Shown here piece after piece: positions 1 to 10,125 of a stretch of DNA of 64,000 nt (position 1 is the first letter of the stretch; each line of letters begins with the position of its first letter). The notes under the pieces were generated by a model. That model saw only the letters and a program-made list of their open reading frames with translations. It was not told the origin of the DNA and made no database searches. Made by a program: the position numbers and the translations under genes. Origin of the DNA: Gammaproteobacteria bacterium RIFOXYD12_FULL_61_37 (GTDB taxonomy: Bacteria > Pseudomonadota > Gammaproteobacteria > Chromatiales > Chromatiaceae); assembly GCA_001801995.1 (NCBI GenBank), contig MGZB01000016.1, positions 1-64,000 on the forward strand. Direction: 5' to 3'.

Positions 1-180
1 TGGGGCGTAGCTTCACGTTCATGGGCTGGCAAAAAACTTATCCTAAAACCTCTCCTTTGCTCCTGTTGTCAACCTGTTTTTTAATGCGATCGCCCTATCC
101 TGGGATGGCATCGGTCTGGACATCGAAGTAAATCTCGGGCAAGCGGCAACAACCGTTTTTTTGGCTGCGAATGACAAGCA

Positions 181-357
181 AAGCCTAGTGCAGAGATCCT
201 GCGGCGATTCTGGACCATGCTGGCGCACAACCAGGGCGGAATGCTCAACTTGTCGCAACTTGGCTGGAATCTGATGGTGGATACCAAAACGGACGGCCGC
301 TACCTCGACCTACTGGTGGATCTGCTGCTGGTGCGACGTTTGGCACCCTGGAACAGC
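181..357 (+). pseudogene. Relic of a DUF4143-type AAA ATPase gene
   Basis: Frame 1 reads as a continuous piece resembling the DUF4143 region of the AAA_14/DUF4143 ATPases. Recognisable blocks are LRRFWTMLAHNQGG, then LSQL, then GRYLDLLVDLLLVRRLAPW. In intact members this region follows an AAA domain and continues into a conserved block near KRLVKSPKVY. Here a TGA stop at 172-174 lies just upstream and the similarity ends abruptly after LAPW. No Walker motifs occur nearby and no start codon makes sense, so I read it as a decayed fragment. Bases 1-180 and 358-528 hold no gene I can support. Family recognition is from memory of the motif pattern. Confidence 0.55.
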
Positions 358-528
358 TATTGCGGTTGCAAACCAGCGGGGGGCAATGAGGCAGTGAGAT
401 CATTCCAACGTCGGTCACTCCATGCATAAGGCATGATCTATCCAGACCATCACGGAATTTTAGTGTTCCTTATGGATGTCCCTGACTATCCTGACTGGTA
501 ATCCACCCTTCAGCATGCAGGAGACCCC
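358..528. other. Gene-free stretch before cbbQ
   Basis: No convincing coding frame or recognised element lies here. The only clear signal is the ribosome binding site AGGAG just ahead of the ATG at 529. Confidence 0.5.
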
Positions 529-1341
529 ATGAGCCACGCCATCGACCCATACCGGATCAGCGAGGAACCCTTTTACCAGCCCCAGGCCGACGAGATCGAA
601 CTCTACGAGGCCGCCTACGCAGAGCGGTTGCCGGTGATGATCAAGGGGCCGACCGGCTGCGGCAAATCGCGCTTTGTGGAATACATGGCTTGGCGATTGG
701 GCCGGCCGCTGATCACTGTGGCCTGCAACGAGGACATGACTGCATCCGACCTTGTGGGCCGTTATCTGCTGGATGCCGGTGGCACCCGCTGGCTGGACGG
801 CCCCCTGACCACCGCCGCCCGCATCGGCGCCATTTGCTATCTGGACGAGATCGTCGAGGCGCGCCAGGACACTACCGTGGTGATCCACCCCCTCACCGAC
901 CACCGCCGCCAGCTCCCCCTGGACAAGAAGGGCGAGCTGGTCCATGCCCACCCCGATTTCCAGTTGGTCATCTCCTACAACCCAGGCTATCAGTCCTTGA
1001 TGAAGGACCTGAAGCAGTCCACCAAACAGCGCTTCGCGGGCATGGATTTCGACTACGCCCCGCCCCCGGTCGAGGCCGGCATCCTTGTCCGGGAGACCGG
1101 CATCGATGAGGAAACCGCCATGAAGCTGGTCAAGATCGGCGCCACCGCCCGCAACCTCAAGGGCCACGGCTTGGACGAGGGCATCTCCACCCGCCTGCTG
1201 GTCTACGCGGCTCAACTGATAAAGCGCGGCATCAAGCCCAACGCCGCCTGCCGCATGGCCCTGGTGCGGCCGATCACCGACGACATGGATATTCGCATCA
1301 CGCTGGATCATGCCATCGACGTTGTTTTTGGTCAGGCTTGA
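529..1341 (+). CDS. cbbQ: CbbQ/NirQ/NorQ-family MoxR AAA+ ATPase
   Basis: A 270-residue AAA+ ATPase of the CbbQ/NirQ/NorQ/GpvN group. These ATPases work with a von Willebrand factor A (VWA) protein to remodel and activate a target enzyme, either Rubisco (CbbQ) or nitric oxide reductase (NorQ). Walker A is [10 protein letters not shown] at about residues 39-48 and Walker B is AICYLDE at about 101-107. The ATG has a strong AGGAG site. The next gene encodes a long VWA partner of CbbO type, which favours the Rubisco-activase assignment. A second ATPase of this family sits inside the nor operon at 29026-29856. No Rubisco gene is in the window, so the choice of cbbQ over norQ is inference. Confidence 0.8.
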   Translation: MSHAIDPYRISEEPFYQPQADEIELYEAAYAERLPVMIKGPTGCGKSRFVEYMAWRLGRPLITVACNEDMTASDLVGRYLLDAGGTRWLDGPLTTAARIGAICYLDEIVEARQDTTVVIHPLTDHRRQLPLDKKGELVHAHPDFQLVISYNPGYQSLMKDLKQSTKQRFAGMDFDYAPPPVEAGILVRETGIDEETAMKLVKIGATARNLKGHGLDEGISTRLLVYAAQLIKRGIKPNAACRMALVRPITDDMDIRITLDHAIDVVFGQA

Positions 1342-1367
1342 GATTTGAACTGAATCAAGGTCACCCC

Positions 1368-3728
1368 ATGCAGCCAACCCCTCCGGCGCCTTCCTCAAGC
1401 CTAAAGCCCCAAACCTCAAGCCTGGTCGATCTCTATCGCCCTCAACTAACCTGCAACTTCGGCCAACTGGAGGATGTCTTTCCCGACTGCATCGCGGAGG
1501 CGGTGGCGCTGCTCTCGCCCCAGGGGGTGAAGGACTATCTGGACGGGGCTTCGCTGATCTGCCGGATCGGGCGGGGGTTCGAGCCGGTGCTGATCTATCT
1601 GGAGGAGATGCCCCAGGTGGCCAGCCAGCTCGGCGAGGGGACCCTGGAGCTGGTCTCGCGCACGGTATGGCGGTTGTCGCGGGGGACCAACGGCAAGGCG
1701 ATTCCCCATTTCCTCCAGACCATCGCCGAGGCAGCCCGCCGCCTGGGGAGCGAGGAGTCGCTCGAACGCTATGTGGACCTCATGATGGGCCTGGCAAACC
1801 GGACCAGCACCTCGATCCACGGCAATCAGAACGCCACCTTTCCCAGCCCCGGCCTGCCCCTGTTCCTGGACCAGGTCCCCTTCCTGCTCAGTCAGCTCTC
1901 CCTTGAGGGGCTGAAGAACTGGGTGGAGTACGGCATCCACAACTACAACGGCCATCCGGAGCGTCAGAAGGACTATTTCGGCCTGCAATCGGCCGACAGC
2001 CGGGCGATCCTCCAGCGGGAGCGCCGCGGCACCCTGTTCATGGACAGGGAGCGCCAGCTCGACCTCTACATGAAGGCGCTCTGGGAGACCAAGACACAGT
2101 ACGTCCCCTATTCCGAGGGCTGGGACGAGCTTCGCAAGCCGGTGCCCTATTACGACCACCTGGGCATCCGGGTCCCGGATGTCTACGATGATATCCGAGC
2201 CCCCCTCTCCAACTCTCCCCCGGACAGCGGGGGAAAGGGCAAACGTCTCCCTGCGGGAGAGATCCTTGTATCCGGCATCGACCGCTACCGCGCCCTGCTG
2301 GCCCACATCGCCGCCCACCGGCGCTGGAGCGAACCGCTTATCGCCGATAATTTCAGCCCCTTCCAGCGGGTCGCCATCGAGACCTTCGAGGACTCGCGCG
2401 TGGAGTGGCTGGCCATGGCTCAATACCCCGGCCTGCGGCGCATCTGGCTGGCCCTGCATCCCCGGCCCGGCGAGGAGGACTGCGACCCGGAACGGGAATC
2501 CTGCATTCGCCATCGTCTGGCGATGTTCTCCCGTGCCCTGCTCGACCCCAATCACGGCTACCGGAACGCCGATCTGCTGGAGTTCGCCGCCAAATTCCAT
2601 GAACTGATGCAATCGAAGGACAACAGCACCAAGGCCGTCGCGGGGCTGGCAGTCTCCTACATCGCCCGCACCCGCCGCCAGGCCGATCTATCCCCCAATG
2701 TCTATTTCACCGACACCCTGATCGACTACCGCGACGACAACCGCCATCTGTGGCGCTACATCGAGGAGGGCGACGAGGAGGAACGATTCGACGAAGAGCG
2801 CAAACTGCCGCCAGAGGAGAAGGAGACAGACCGCCTGCCGCCGCGCCACTACCCCGAGTGGGATTACCAGACCAAGACCTACCGCCCCGACTGGGTCAGC
2901 CTCTACGAGAGCCTGCACCCCGCCGGCGATCCCATGCGCATCGACGCCCTGCTCTCCAAGCACGAGCAACTGACCAAGCGGCTGAAACAGGTCATGGACC
3001 TGCTCAAGCCTCAGCACTTCGTCCGCGTCCGCTATCAGGAGGAAGGGAGCGAGCTGGATCTGGACGTGGCCCTCCGCTCCCTGATCGACCTCCGGGCCGG
3101 CAGCCAGCCCGACCCGCGCATCAACATGAGCCACCGTAACGACGGCCGCGACATCGCCGTCATGCTGCTGCTGGACCTGTCACAGTCCCTGAGAGAGATC
3201 CCGGAAGGCTGCACCCAGACTCTGCTGGAACTGAGCCAGGAGGCGGTGGCCCTCATGGCCTGGGCGGTCGATCAACTGGGGGACGAATTCGCCATCGCCG
3301 GATTCTCTTCCAACAGCCGCCACGAGGTGCGCTACCAGCACATCAAGGGCTACTCCGAACGCTGGGACGACCGGGTCAAGGCCCGCCTGGCGGCCATGGA
3401 GGCCGGCTACTCCACCCGCATGGGCGCTGCCCTGCGCCATGCCGCTCACTACCTCAAGACGCGCAAGGCCGACAAGAAGCTCCTGCTCGTCCTCACCGAC
3501 GGCGAGCCCTCGGACATCGACGCCAGCGACCCGCGACTCCTGATCCATGACGCCCACAAGGCCGTGCAGGAGCTGGATCAACAGGGCATCTATACCTACT
3601 GCATCAACCTCGACCCCAACGCCGACGACTACGTGAAGGAGATCTTCGGCCACCAATACACGGTCATCGACCGGGTCGAGCGGCTGCCCGAGAAGCTGCC
3701 AAGGCTGTTCATGAGCTTGACGCGGTGA
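1368..3728 (+). CDS. cbbO: CbbO/NorD-family VWA protein, partner of CbbQ
   Basis: A VWA-domain protein of 786 residues, 26 bp downstream of the ATPase and surely co-transcribed. In characterised systems CbbO is the adaptor that docks the CbbQ hexamer on Rubisco. The C-terminal VWA domain keeps the metal-ion site DLSQS (DxSxS) at about residues 602-606, and a threonine/aspartate region LVLTDGEPSDID follows. The long N-terminal part and overall length fit CbbO better than the roughly 600-residue NorD. I chose the ATG at 1368, since the frame opens earlier only at a TTG at 1338 inside the cbbQ stop. Residues about 278-300 are a proline/glycine-rich segment encoded by a palindromic repeat (see 2200-2265) that looks inserted in frame. 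Confidence 0.78.
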   Translation: MQPTPPAPSSSLKPQTSSLVDLYRPQLTCNFGQLEDVFPDCIAEAVALLSPQGVKDYLDGASLICRIGRGFEPVLIYLEEMPQVASQLGEGTLELVSRTVWRLSRGTNGKAIPHFLQTIAEAARRLGSEESLERYVDLMMGLANRTSTSIHGNQNATFPSPGLPLFLDQVPFLLSQLSLEGLKNWVEYGIHNYNGHPERQKDYFGLQSADSRAILQRERRGTLFMDRERQLDLYMKALWETKTQYVPYSEGWDELRKPVPYYDHLGIRVPDVYDDIRAPLSNSPPDSGGKGKRLPAGEILVSGIDRYRALLAHIAAHRRWSEPLIADNFSPFQRVAIETFEDSRVEWLAMAQYPGLRRIWLALHPRPGEEDCDPERESCIRHRLAMFSRALLDPNHGYRNADLLEFAAKFHELMQSKDNSTKAVAGLAVSYIARTRRQADLSPNVYFTDTLIDYRDDNRHLWRYIEEGDEEERFDEERKLPPEEKETDRLPPRHYPEWDYQTKTYRPDWVSLYESLHPAGDPMRIDALLSKHEQLTKRLKQVMDLLKPQHFVRVRYQEEGSELDLDVALRSLIDLRAGSQPDPRINMSHRNDGRDIAVMLLLDLSQSLREIPEGCTQTLLELSQEAVALMAWAVDQLGDEFAIAGFSSNSRHEVRYQHIKGYSERWDDRVKARLAAMEAGYSTRMGAALRHAAHYLKTRKADKKLLLVLTDGEPSDIDASDPRLLIHDAHKAVQELDQQGIYTYCINLDPNADDYVKEIFGHQYTVIDRVERLPEKLPRLFMSLTR
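2200..2265. repeat. Palindromic repeat inserted in frame in cbbO
   Basis: A GC-rich block with two hairpins: CCCCC / GGGGG around a 7-nt loop near 2216-2233, and TCTCCC-TGC-GGGAGA near 2247-2261. It opens with a CCCCTCTCC motif typical of small dispersed palindromic elements of proteobacteria. It is translated without breaking the reading frame, giving a low-complexity piece (APLSNSPPDSGGKGK and onward) between the conserved blocks ending VPDVYDD and starting SGIDRYRALL. The dispersed nature is inferred, as only this clear copy is in the window. Confidence 0.6.
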
Positions 3729-4095
3729 ACAGTAGATAAGCTGCAAGACTCTTGCATTAGCCGCCAGCGGTTGGTGGCCCCGGCGGGGATGGGATGGTCT
3801 CACCTTAGGCCCTTTACCCCTTTTTTCTTCTCTTGCTCTACGGGGTCCAGGGGCGGAGACCCTGGCGCTAAATTTTCCAGGGCCGTAGGCTGTGCATGGC
3901 GTCTACGGAGCTGTTCGGAGTTCTAAAGGCAACACCTTTGGACTCCAGCACGGTAGGTTAATGGGTTGAGGCACGAAGCCCTACCTAGGTTCCAGCGTCC
4001 CGAGACCCACACATGCCTCCGGTATCCGGCAACCCGCGATGCTGGAGCGTTGCTGGCGGACCGGCAGGGAGCGGTGACGTAAGGGGCGGCATGCC
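3729..4095. other. Intergenic region with palindrome, no gene
   Basis: The region between cbbO and the pyrE promoter has no plausible coding frame. It contains a perfect 6-bp hairpin, CCAGGG / CCCTGG with a 7-nt loop, at 3847-3865. Further on, around 3945-3995, is a stretch of the kind often seen in dispersed bacterial repeats (GTAGGTTAATGGGTTGAGGC). A pyrimidine-rich run (3818-3838) precedes the hairpin. No RNA gene is recognised. Confidence 0.4.
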
Positions 4096-4124
4096 AAGAC
4101 ATCCCAACGGCGGCCCGGTATCAT
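4096..4124 (+). promoter_or_regulatory. Candidate sigma70 promoter of pyrE
   Basis: AAGACA (4096-4101), a 17-bp spacer and TATCAT (4119-4124) fit the sigma70 consensus at 4/6 and 5/6 positions. It would give a leader of about 30 nt before the pyrE ATG. Motif match only. Confidence 0.4.
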
Positions 4125-4159
4125 CGCCGGCCAAGGCACAAATACAGGAGCAAGGTCAT

Positions 4160-4804
4160 ATGCAGCCGTATCAACGGGAATTTCTCGATTTCGCCCTCGG
4201 CATCGGGGTGTTGCGCTTTGGCGAGTTCACCCTCAAGTCCGGGCGCATCAGTCCCTATTTTTTCAATGCCGGGTTGTTTAATACGGGGGCCAGCCTAGCT
4301 CGGCTGGGGCGGTATTACGCCCAGACCATTGTCGATTCCGGCATGGAGTTCGATCTGATCTACGGCCCGGCCTACAAGGGAATACCTCTGGCGGCGGTGA
4401 CTGCCGCCGCCCTGTACGATCATCATGGGCTTGATCTGCCCTACGCCTTCAACCGCAAGGAGGCCAAGGACCACGGCGAAGGCGGGGTCATCGTCGGCCA
4501 TCCGCTCCAGGGGAAGCGGGTCCTGATCATCGACGACGTGATCTCGGCCGGGACCTCGGTGCGGGAATCCTTCGACATCATCAAGGCCGGGGATGCCGTG
4601 GCCGCTGGGGTGGTGATCGCCCTCGACCGGCAAGAGCGCGGCAAGGGGGAGAAATCGGCCATTCAGGAGGTGCAGCAGGATTACGGCGTCCCCGTCGCCG
4701 CCATTGTGCGGCTGGAACAGCTCATCGAATACCTGGCGGAGAAAGGGCAGGCGGAGGATCTGGCCAGGATCAGTGCCTACCGGGACCAGTACGGGGTGAG
4801 TTGA
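4160..4804 (+). CDS. pyrE: Orotate phosphoribosyltransferase
   Basis: Joins orotate to PRPP to make orotidine 5'-monophosphate in pyrimidine synthesis. The 214-residue product matches the usual length (E. coli 213). The phosphoribosyltransferase signature [13 protein letters not shown] lies at about residues 120-132, and the N-terminal block [16 protein letters not shown] is typical of PyrE. The frame is open from 4013, but the ATG at 4160 is chosen because PyrE homology begins there and a CAGGAG site lies 9 nt upstream. A single gene with its own likely promoter. Confidence 0.95.
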   Translation: MQPYQREFLDFALGIGVLRFGEFTLKSGRISPYFFNAGLFNTGASLARLGRYYAQTIVDSGMEFDLIYGPAYKGIPLAAVTAAALYDHHGLDLPYAFNRKEAKDHGEGGVIVGHPLQGKRVLIIDDVISAGTSVRESFDIIKAGDAVAAGVVIALDRQERGKGEKSAIQEVQQDYGVPVAAIVRLEQLIEYLAEKGQAEDLARISAYRDQYGVS

Positions 4805-4954
4805 GGCATCTCACCCCAGGATCAGCTTGGCCCCCATCGTCAGGATCCGGGGTGGCGAAGGCGTGATTATAATTCTACCTTTGTCGTATGGAGCTGCCTT
4901 GTTGGGGCATCCTCCGGCAGGTAGAGACGCCGCAAGGCAACCGAGAGCGAAACA

Positions 4955-5977
4955 ATGAACATGAAACTCCTTCCGATACTGACCCTTGCCCTGCTGATCT
5001 GCTCGCCCCTCCAGGCGGGCAAGCTTTATCGCTGGATCGATGATCAGGGCAAGATTTTTTATTCCGACAAGGTCCCTCCCACCGAGGTGCAGCACAAGCT
5101 CGACACCCTTAACGAGCAAGGCATCGTTGTCGACAGGGTGGGCGCGGCCAAGACTAAGGAGGAGCTGGCTCGCGAGGCCGAACTGGAAAAGCGGCGCCAA
5201 GAGCAGCAACAGCTGATCGAAGAACAGGAAAAGGCGGACCGCGTGTTGCTCCGCACCTTCCGCACCGAGGACGACATCATCATGGCGCGCAACGGAAAGC
5301 TGGCCTCCATCGATGCCAAGTTACAGATTGTGCGAGGCAATATCCGGCGCCAAAAAAGCCAGTTGGCGGAATTCCAGCTCGCCGCTGCCGATATGGAAAG
5401 GGCCGGCCAGACGGTCTCGCCGAATCAGTTGAAGGAGATCGAAAACACCCGGAACCAGATCAATAGCGACTACCAGGGCATCATCGCCCAGGAAGAGTTG
5501 AAGCAGCAGATCCGTGAAAAATACGCGGCCGACCTGGCGCGGTTCCGCGAGTTGAGGAATTTGAAGCCGGATCAAGGCGTGTTGCCCGAGAAGGCAGATA
5601 GCCCCAATTCCATGCTGGACACCCTCGTGACCTGTTCCATCGACTGCGACGAACGCTGGCAAAAGGCCGAGACCTATGTCCGCGAGCACGCGACGACCCG
5701 CATGCAACTGCTGGGCAGAAACATCATCATGACTCACCCGCCAATCAAGGATCAGGACATCAGCCTGACGGTCTCCCGGATCAAACGGGAGGGTTCGACC
5801 GAGGAATTCTTCCTCGACATCCAGTGCAAGGACAGTACGCCGGGCGAGGAGCACTGCAAGAGTCCGGCGGTTCAGGAGATACGCAAGGGATTCAGGGCGC
5901 TTGGGCAGGGCACACCCGCCCCGGTGGAGAGCGCGCCCCAGGAGGGAGGCGAGGCTAAGCCCTCACCGGGAAACTGA
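4955..5977 (+). CDS. Secreted DUF4124-domain coiled-coil protein
   Basis: A 340-residue protein with an N-terminal signal peptide (hydrophobic core ILTLALLICSPLQA, cleavage near residue 21). A short DUF4124 domain follows, recognised by KLYRWIDDQGKIFYSDKVPP at about 22-41. Next comes a long charged region rich in E, Q, K and R (about 60-200) that should form coiled coil, then a C-terminal domain with four cysteines (CSIDC near 225-230 and a later pair). DUF4124 proteins are common in the gammaproteobacterial envelope and have no agreed function. The end overlaps the convergent slmA gene by 15 bp. Confidence 0.75.
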   Translation: MNMKLLPILTLALLICSPLQAGKLYRWIDDQGKIFYSDKVPPTEVQHKLDTLNEQGIVVDRVGAAKTKEELAREAELEKRRQEQQQLIEEQEKADRVLLRTFRTEDDIIMARNGKLASIDAKLQIVRGNIRRQKSQLAEFQLAAADMERAGQTVSPNQLKEIENTRNQINSDYQGIIAQEELKQQIREKYAADLARFRELRNLKPDQGVLPEKADSPNSMLDTLVTCSIDCDERWQKAETYVREHATTRMQLLGRNIIMTHPPIKDQDISLTVSRIKREGSTEEFFLDIQCKDSTPGEEHCKSPAVQEIRKGFRALGQGTPAPVESAPQEGGEAKPSPGN

Positions 5978-6565
5978 AGGATGGAAGAGGGAATCGGCCA
6001 GCAGCCGCCACTGCTCGTCCCAGGAGTGTAGGGGCGAGACCCTGAAGTGGGTCCTCAGATACTGATGCATGCGGCCCTCGACCCAGGTCAGCAAGAGGTT
6101 GGCGCTGAGCTCGGCCTTTAGGTCTCGCGGGGCATCCTGGCGCATGGCGGTCTCGCGCAGGACTTGCTTCAACTGGGTCTCCAGGCGGGTGAAAAATTGC
6201 TCGACCCGATCCAGCAGGCGCTCCTGCTCTCCCACCAGGGCATCGCCCAACAGGATGCGGGTGATGCCGGGGTTTTTCTCGGCAAAGCCCAGCACTAGAA
6301 AGAGGAGACGGGAACAGCGTTCGGCGCTGTCCTTCTCCTCCTCCAGTATCCGGTTGATGCGGGAAAAGACCGTCTCCTCGGCGAATTCGATCAGGGCCTC
6401 GTACATACGCGCCTTGCTGGCGAAGTGGCGGTAGAGCGCCGCCTCGGAAACGCCGCATTGCTTCGCCAGGACGGCGGTCGTGATGCGCTCGCCGGGGTTC
6501 TGCTCCAGCAGGCGCGCCAGGGCTTCGAGGATCTGCTGCTTGCGGTCGTTCCGGTCCGTTGTCAT
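5963..6565 (-). CDS. slmA: Nucleoid occlusion factor SlmA (TetR family)
   Basis: A 200-residue TetR-family DNA-binding protein. SlmA binds sites spread over the chromosome and blocks FtsZ ring assembly over the nucleoid. The N-terminal helix-turn-helix (about residues 28-55, AKQCGVSEAALYRHFASKARMY) is the classic TetR type with the SlmA pattern. The C-terminal half (LLLTWVEGRMHQYLRTHF) also matches SlmA. It lies 3 bp downstream of argB, at the end of the coaBC-dut-algC-argB-slmA series that is standard in Gammaproteobacteria. Confidence 0.92.
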   Translation of the reverse strand: MTTDRNDRKQQILEALARLLEQNPGERITTAVLAKQCGVSEAALYRHFASKARMYEALIEFAEETVFSRINRILEEEKDSAERCSRLLFLVLGFAEKNPGITRILLGDALVGEQERLLDRVEQFFTRLETQLKQVLRETAMRQDAPRDLKAELSANLLLTWVEGRMHQYLRTHFRVSPLHSWDEQWRLLADSLFHPSVSR

Positions 6566-6568
6566 CGG

Positions 6569-7540
<972 letters not shown>

Positions 7541-10111
7541 TTAAAATGGCGGTTGCAGGCCGGGCACGGCCTTTCTCAGCAGGTCTCGGAATTGTTCCTG
7601 GATGCGTTCCAGGGATGCCGCATCCACGGCCTCGAACCGGAACGTCAAATTCGGTGTGGTGTTGGAGGCGCGCACCAGACCCCAGCCCTCGGGGAACTCC
7701 ACGCGCAGGCCATCCAGGGTGATCAGATTGGCATCGTCGAAGGTGGCTGCGTCGATGATCTTTTTCATGATGGCTGCTTGCGATCCCTCGGACACCTCCA
7801 GGTGGATCTCCGGGGTGCTCACGTCCTCCGGCAATTCCGCAAAAATCGCGGCGCTGGGGCGCGAATCGATGGCGATGATTTCCAGTAAGCGGGCGGTGGC
7901 GTAAAGGGCATCGTCGAAACCGTACCAGCGCTCCTTGATGAAGATGTGGCCGGTCATTTCGCCCCCTAAAAGAGCCCCCGTCTCACGCATCTTAGCCTTG
8001 ACCAGGGAGTGGCCGGTCTTCCACAAAACCGGACGCCCGCCCATATTCAACACGCGAGGCGCAATATGACGGCTGGACTTGATGTCATAGATCACGTCCG
8101 CGCCGGGGTTGCGCGCGAGGATATCGTCGGCCAGCAGCATGAGAAGCCGATCGGGCCAGATGATCTTGCCGTTTGAATCGACGATGCCGATGCGATCACC
8201 ATCGCCGTCGTAAGCAACGCCCAAATCGGCGCCTTCCAAACGGACGGCGTCGATGAGGTCCGTCAGATTTTCCGGTTTGCTGGGATCAGGATGATGGTTG
8301 GGGAAGGTTCCATCGACCTGGGTGAAAAGCTCCTTCACATCGCATCCCAGTGCGCGCAGAAGATCGGGCGCAACCCGCCCGGCTACGCCGTTGCCGCAAT
8401 CCACGACCACCCGCAAGCTGCGTTGCAAGGTCAGGTTGTTGCACACCCGCTGGATGTAATCGGGGATCAACGACTGCTCCAGACGCGAGCCGTTGCCGAT
8501 CAGAAATCGTCCCTCCACGGCGCGTTCGTGGAGTGCCTTGAGGGCTTGGCCATGGAGACTGATGCCGTTTATGACGATCTTCAGCCCATTGTATTCGGGT
8601 GGGTTGTGGCTCCCAGTTACCATGATGCCGGTGTTGCTGCCCAGAAAATGGGTAGCGAAATAGAGCAAAGGGGTGGGGGCTAGACCGATATCGACCACAT
8701 CGCGACCGGTGGAGGTCAGTCCGCGGGCAAGGGCATCCAGCAGCGCCTCGCTGGAGGTTCTGCCGTCGCGGGCGACGATCACGGTTTGCTGGCCCTTTTC
8801 GTAGGCCTCGCTGCCGATGGCCTTGCCGATATCGTAAACCGCCTCCTCCGTCAGGGTCTTGCCGACGATGCCGCGAATGTCATAGGCACGGAAGATGGTC
8901 GGCGAAATGGCGTTTTCCAACTGCACCCGTTTCTGGCTGGGCACCGGCATTACCTCCGGCGTGGCTTCGGCAGGCAAGGCATCCTCGCCGCGAAGCGCCC
9001 TTGGCTCGGGGCCGGTTTTCGGCGGCGCGGTCTTCTCCTGCTTACTGCCTCCCTTGACACTGATGGCCGTCTTCTTGGCGACGGTCAACAACAGTTGCGT
9101 GGCGCCGTGGAGCTCCCTGATACGAGCCTGCGCCAAGGGGGGACGGCGGCCACTGAAGAGGGCTACCAGGGTATGCTGAAAATCGCGCCTGTCCTGCTGG
9201 ATGTTCTTGCTCAACGACTTTTTGATAAACAACAGCATCGCGGCGCCGGCGGCCAAGATAAGGGGCAGTAGCAACCAAAAGGCCCAGTCGAGCCAAGCGG
9301 GGCCGGGATTGAGTCCCTGGGCGTCAATCAGCCAGATGGAGCCTGGTACGGGGACTGCCTTTCGCTCGTTGATGACGAGGCTTGCTTGTTCGTTGTTGGA
9401 GACAACCCTGACCGGTTTATCCCTTGGGACGATCTGTAAAAGTCCAACCGCAGTTGCCGCAGGGATTTCCTTGATGATCCGCGCCAACCAATCATGGCGC
9501 AGGGCGAAATACATGTAACCCAATAGTCCTCCGCCGGCGTCGCTGACCGGGAATGCCACCGCGATATGACTGTCCTGGCTGGCCGGGTTGTGCAGCTCGA
9601 ACTGGGTTTCCTTTCCGTTCCGGTCTATCTGGCGGAAGAGGTCAAGAGAGGCGTACCCCAAGGGCGGAGTGGCCTTGAGATCGGGCACGTCATAACCCTT
9701 GGGCAGCACCAGGATTTTTTGTGCCTCTTCCGCTTGGGGGCGCAACGTCCACTCGATATGGGTCTTGAGCATCTCACCTTGATTGGATGCCAGCAGGGTT
9801 GCCACGCTGGGGTCCTTGGCGAGCAGGCGTAGTTTCCGCTTCTGGGTATCCAGCCGCTCGGCGATCCGGTCCGCCGTGATCTGGGTGATGACGCGGGTGC
9901 GATCTTCCTCGTGGTTAGCAAGCTTGAACTCCACCAGGATGAAGGACACAAACCAAGCGGCGGCAAACAGCCCGGATAGGAGGAGATAGAGAAGGGTCAG
10001 GTAGGAATCAAAGGGGCGGCCAGGCTCTGACGCCTTTTTTGCCGGGGCGGGAGAACTGGGAGATTCCTCGGCTTCGAGGGCAGGCTCCAGCGGATTCTTC
10101 TTACTGAACAT
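7541..10111 (-). CDS. algC: Membrane-anchored phosphomannomutase/phosphoglucomutase
   Basis: Interconverts the 6- and 1-phosphates of mannose and glucose for exopolysaccharide and LPS sugar supply. The catalytic half (from about residue 400, SPTIFRAYDIRG) has the phosphoserine loop TGSHNP near 500, the metal loop DGDGDRIG near 635 and the sugar-binding loop GGEMTGH near 717. The first 400 residues are an added region: a transmembrane helix at about 38-60, a roughly 220-residue periplasmic sensor-like domain and a second helix near 275-298. Long AlgC forms of this shape are, as I recall, known in Gammaproteobacteria. The start is the ATG at 10111 with GAGGGGAAAGGG upstream, rather than the TTG at 10129. 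Confidence 0.88.
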   Translation of the reverse strand: MFSKKNPLEPALEAEESPSSPAPAKKASEPGRPFDSYLTLLYLLLSGLFAAAWFVSFILVEFKLANHEEDRTRVITQITADRIAERLDTQKRKLRLLAKDPSVATLLASNQGEMLKTHIEWTLRPQAEEAQKILVLPKGYDVPDLKATPPLGYASLDLFRQIDRNGKETQFELHNPASQDSHIAVAFPVSDAGGGLLGYMYFALRHDWLARIIKEIPAATAVGLLQIVPRDKPVRVVSNNEQASLVINERKAVPVPGSIWLIDAQGLNPGPAWLDWAFWLLLPLILAAGAAMLLFIKKSLSKNIQQDRRDFQHTLVALFSGRRPPLAQARIRELHGATQLLLTVAKKTAISVKGGSKQEKTAPPKTGPEPRALRGEDALPAEATPEVMPVPSQKRVQLENAISPTIFRAYDIRGIVGKTLTEEAVYDIGKAIGSEAYEKGQQTVIVARDGRTSSEALLDALARGLTSTGRDVVDIGLAPTPLLYFATHFLGSNTGIMVTGSHNPPEYNGLKIVINGISLHGQALKALHERAVEGRFLIGNGSRLEQSLIPDYIQRVCNNLTLQRSLRVVVDCGNGVAGRVAPDLLRALGCDVKELFTQVDGTFPNHHPDPSKPENLTDLIDAVRLEGADLGVAYDGDGDRIGIVDSNGKIIWPDRLLMLLADDILARNPGADVIYDIKSSRHIAPRVLNMGGRPVLWKTGHSLVKAKMRETGALLGGEMTGHIFIKERWYGFDDALYATARLLEIIAIDSRPSAAIFAELPEDVSTPEIHLEVSEGSQAAIMKKIIDAATFDDANLITLDGLRVEFPEGWGLVRASNTTPNLTFRFEAVDAASLERIQEQFRDLLRKAVPGLQPPF

Positions 10112-10125
10112 GGCACCCTTTCCCC

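Noticed and set aside
217-429. Small open frame taken as an intact gene
   Set aside because: Its first half is the interior of a DUF4143 protein, and the tail is unrelated. It is better read as a relic.
1338-1367. TTG 1338 as start of cbbO
   Set aside because: It overlaps the cbbQ stop, has no ribosome site, and the added ten residues show no similarity to the family. ATG 1368 is preferred.
4868-4873. TATAAT as promoter of the DUF4124 gene
   Set aside because: No acceptable -35 at 16-18 bp; the sequence is self-complementary and could be chance.
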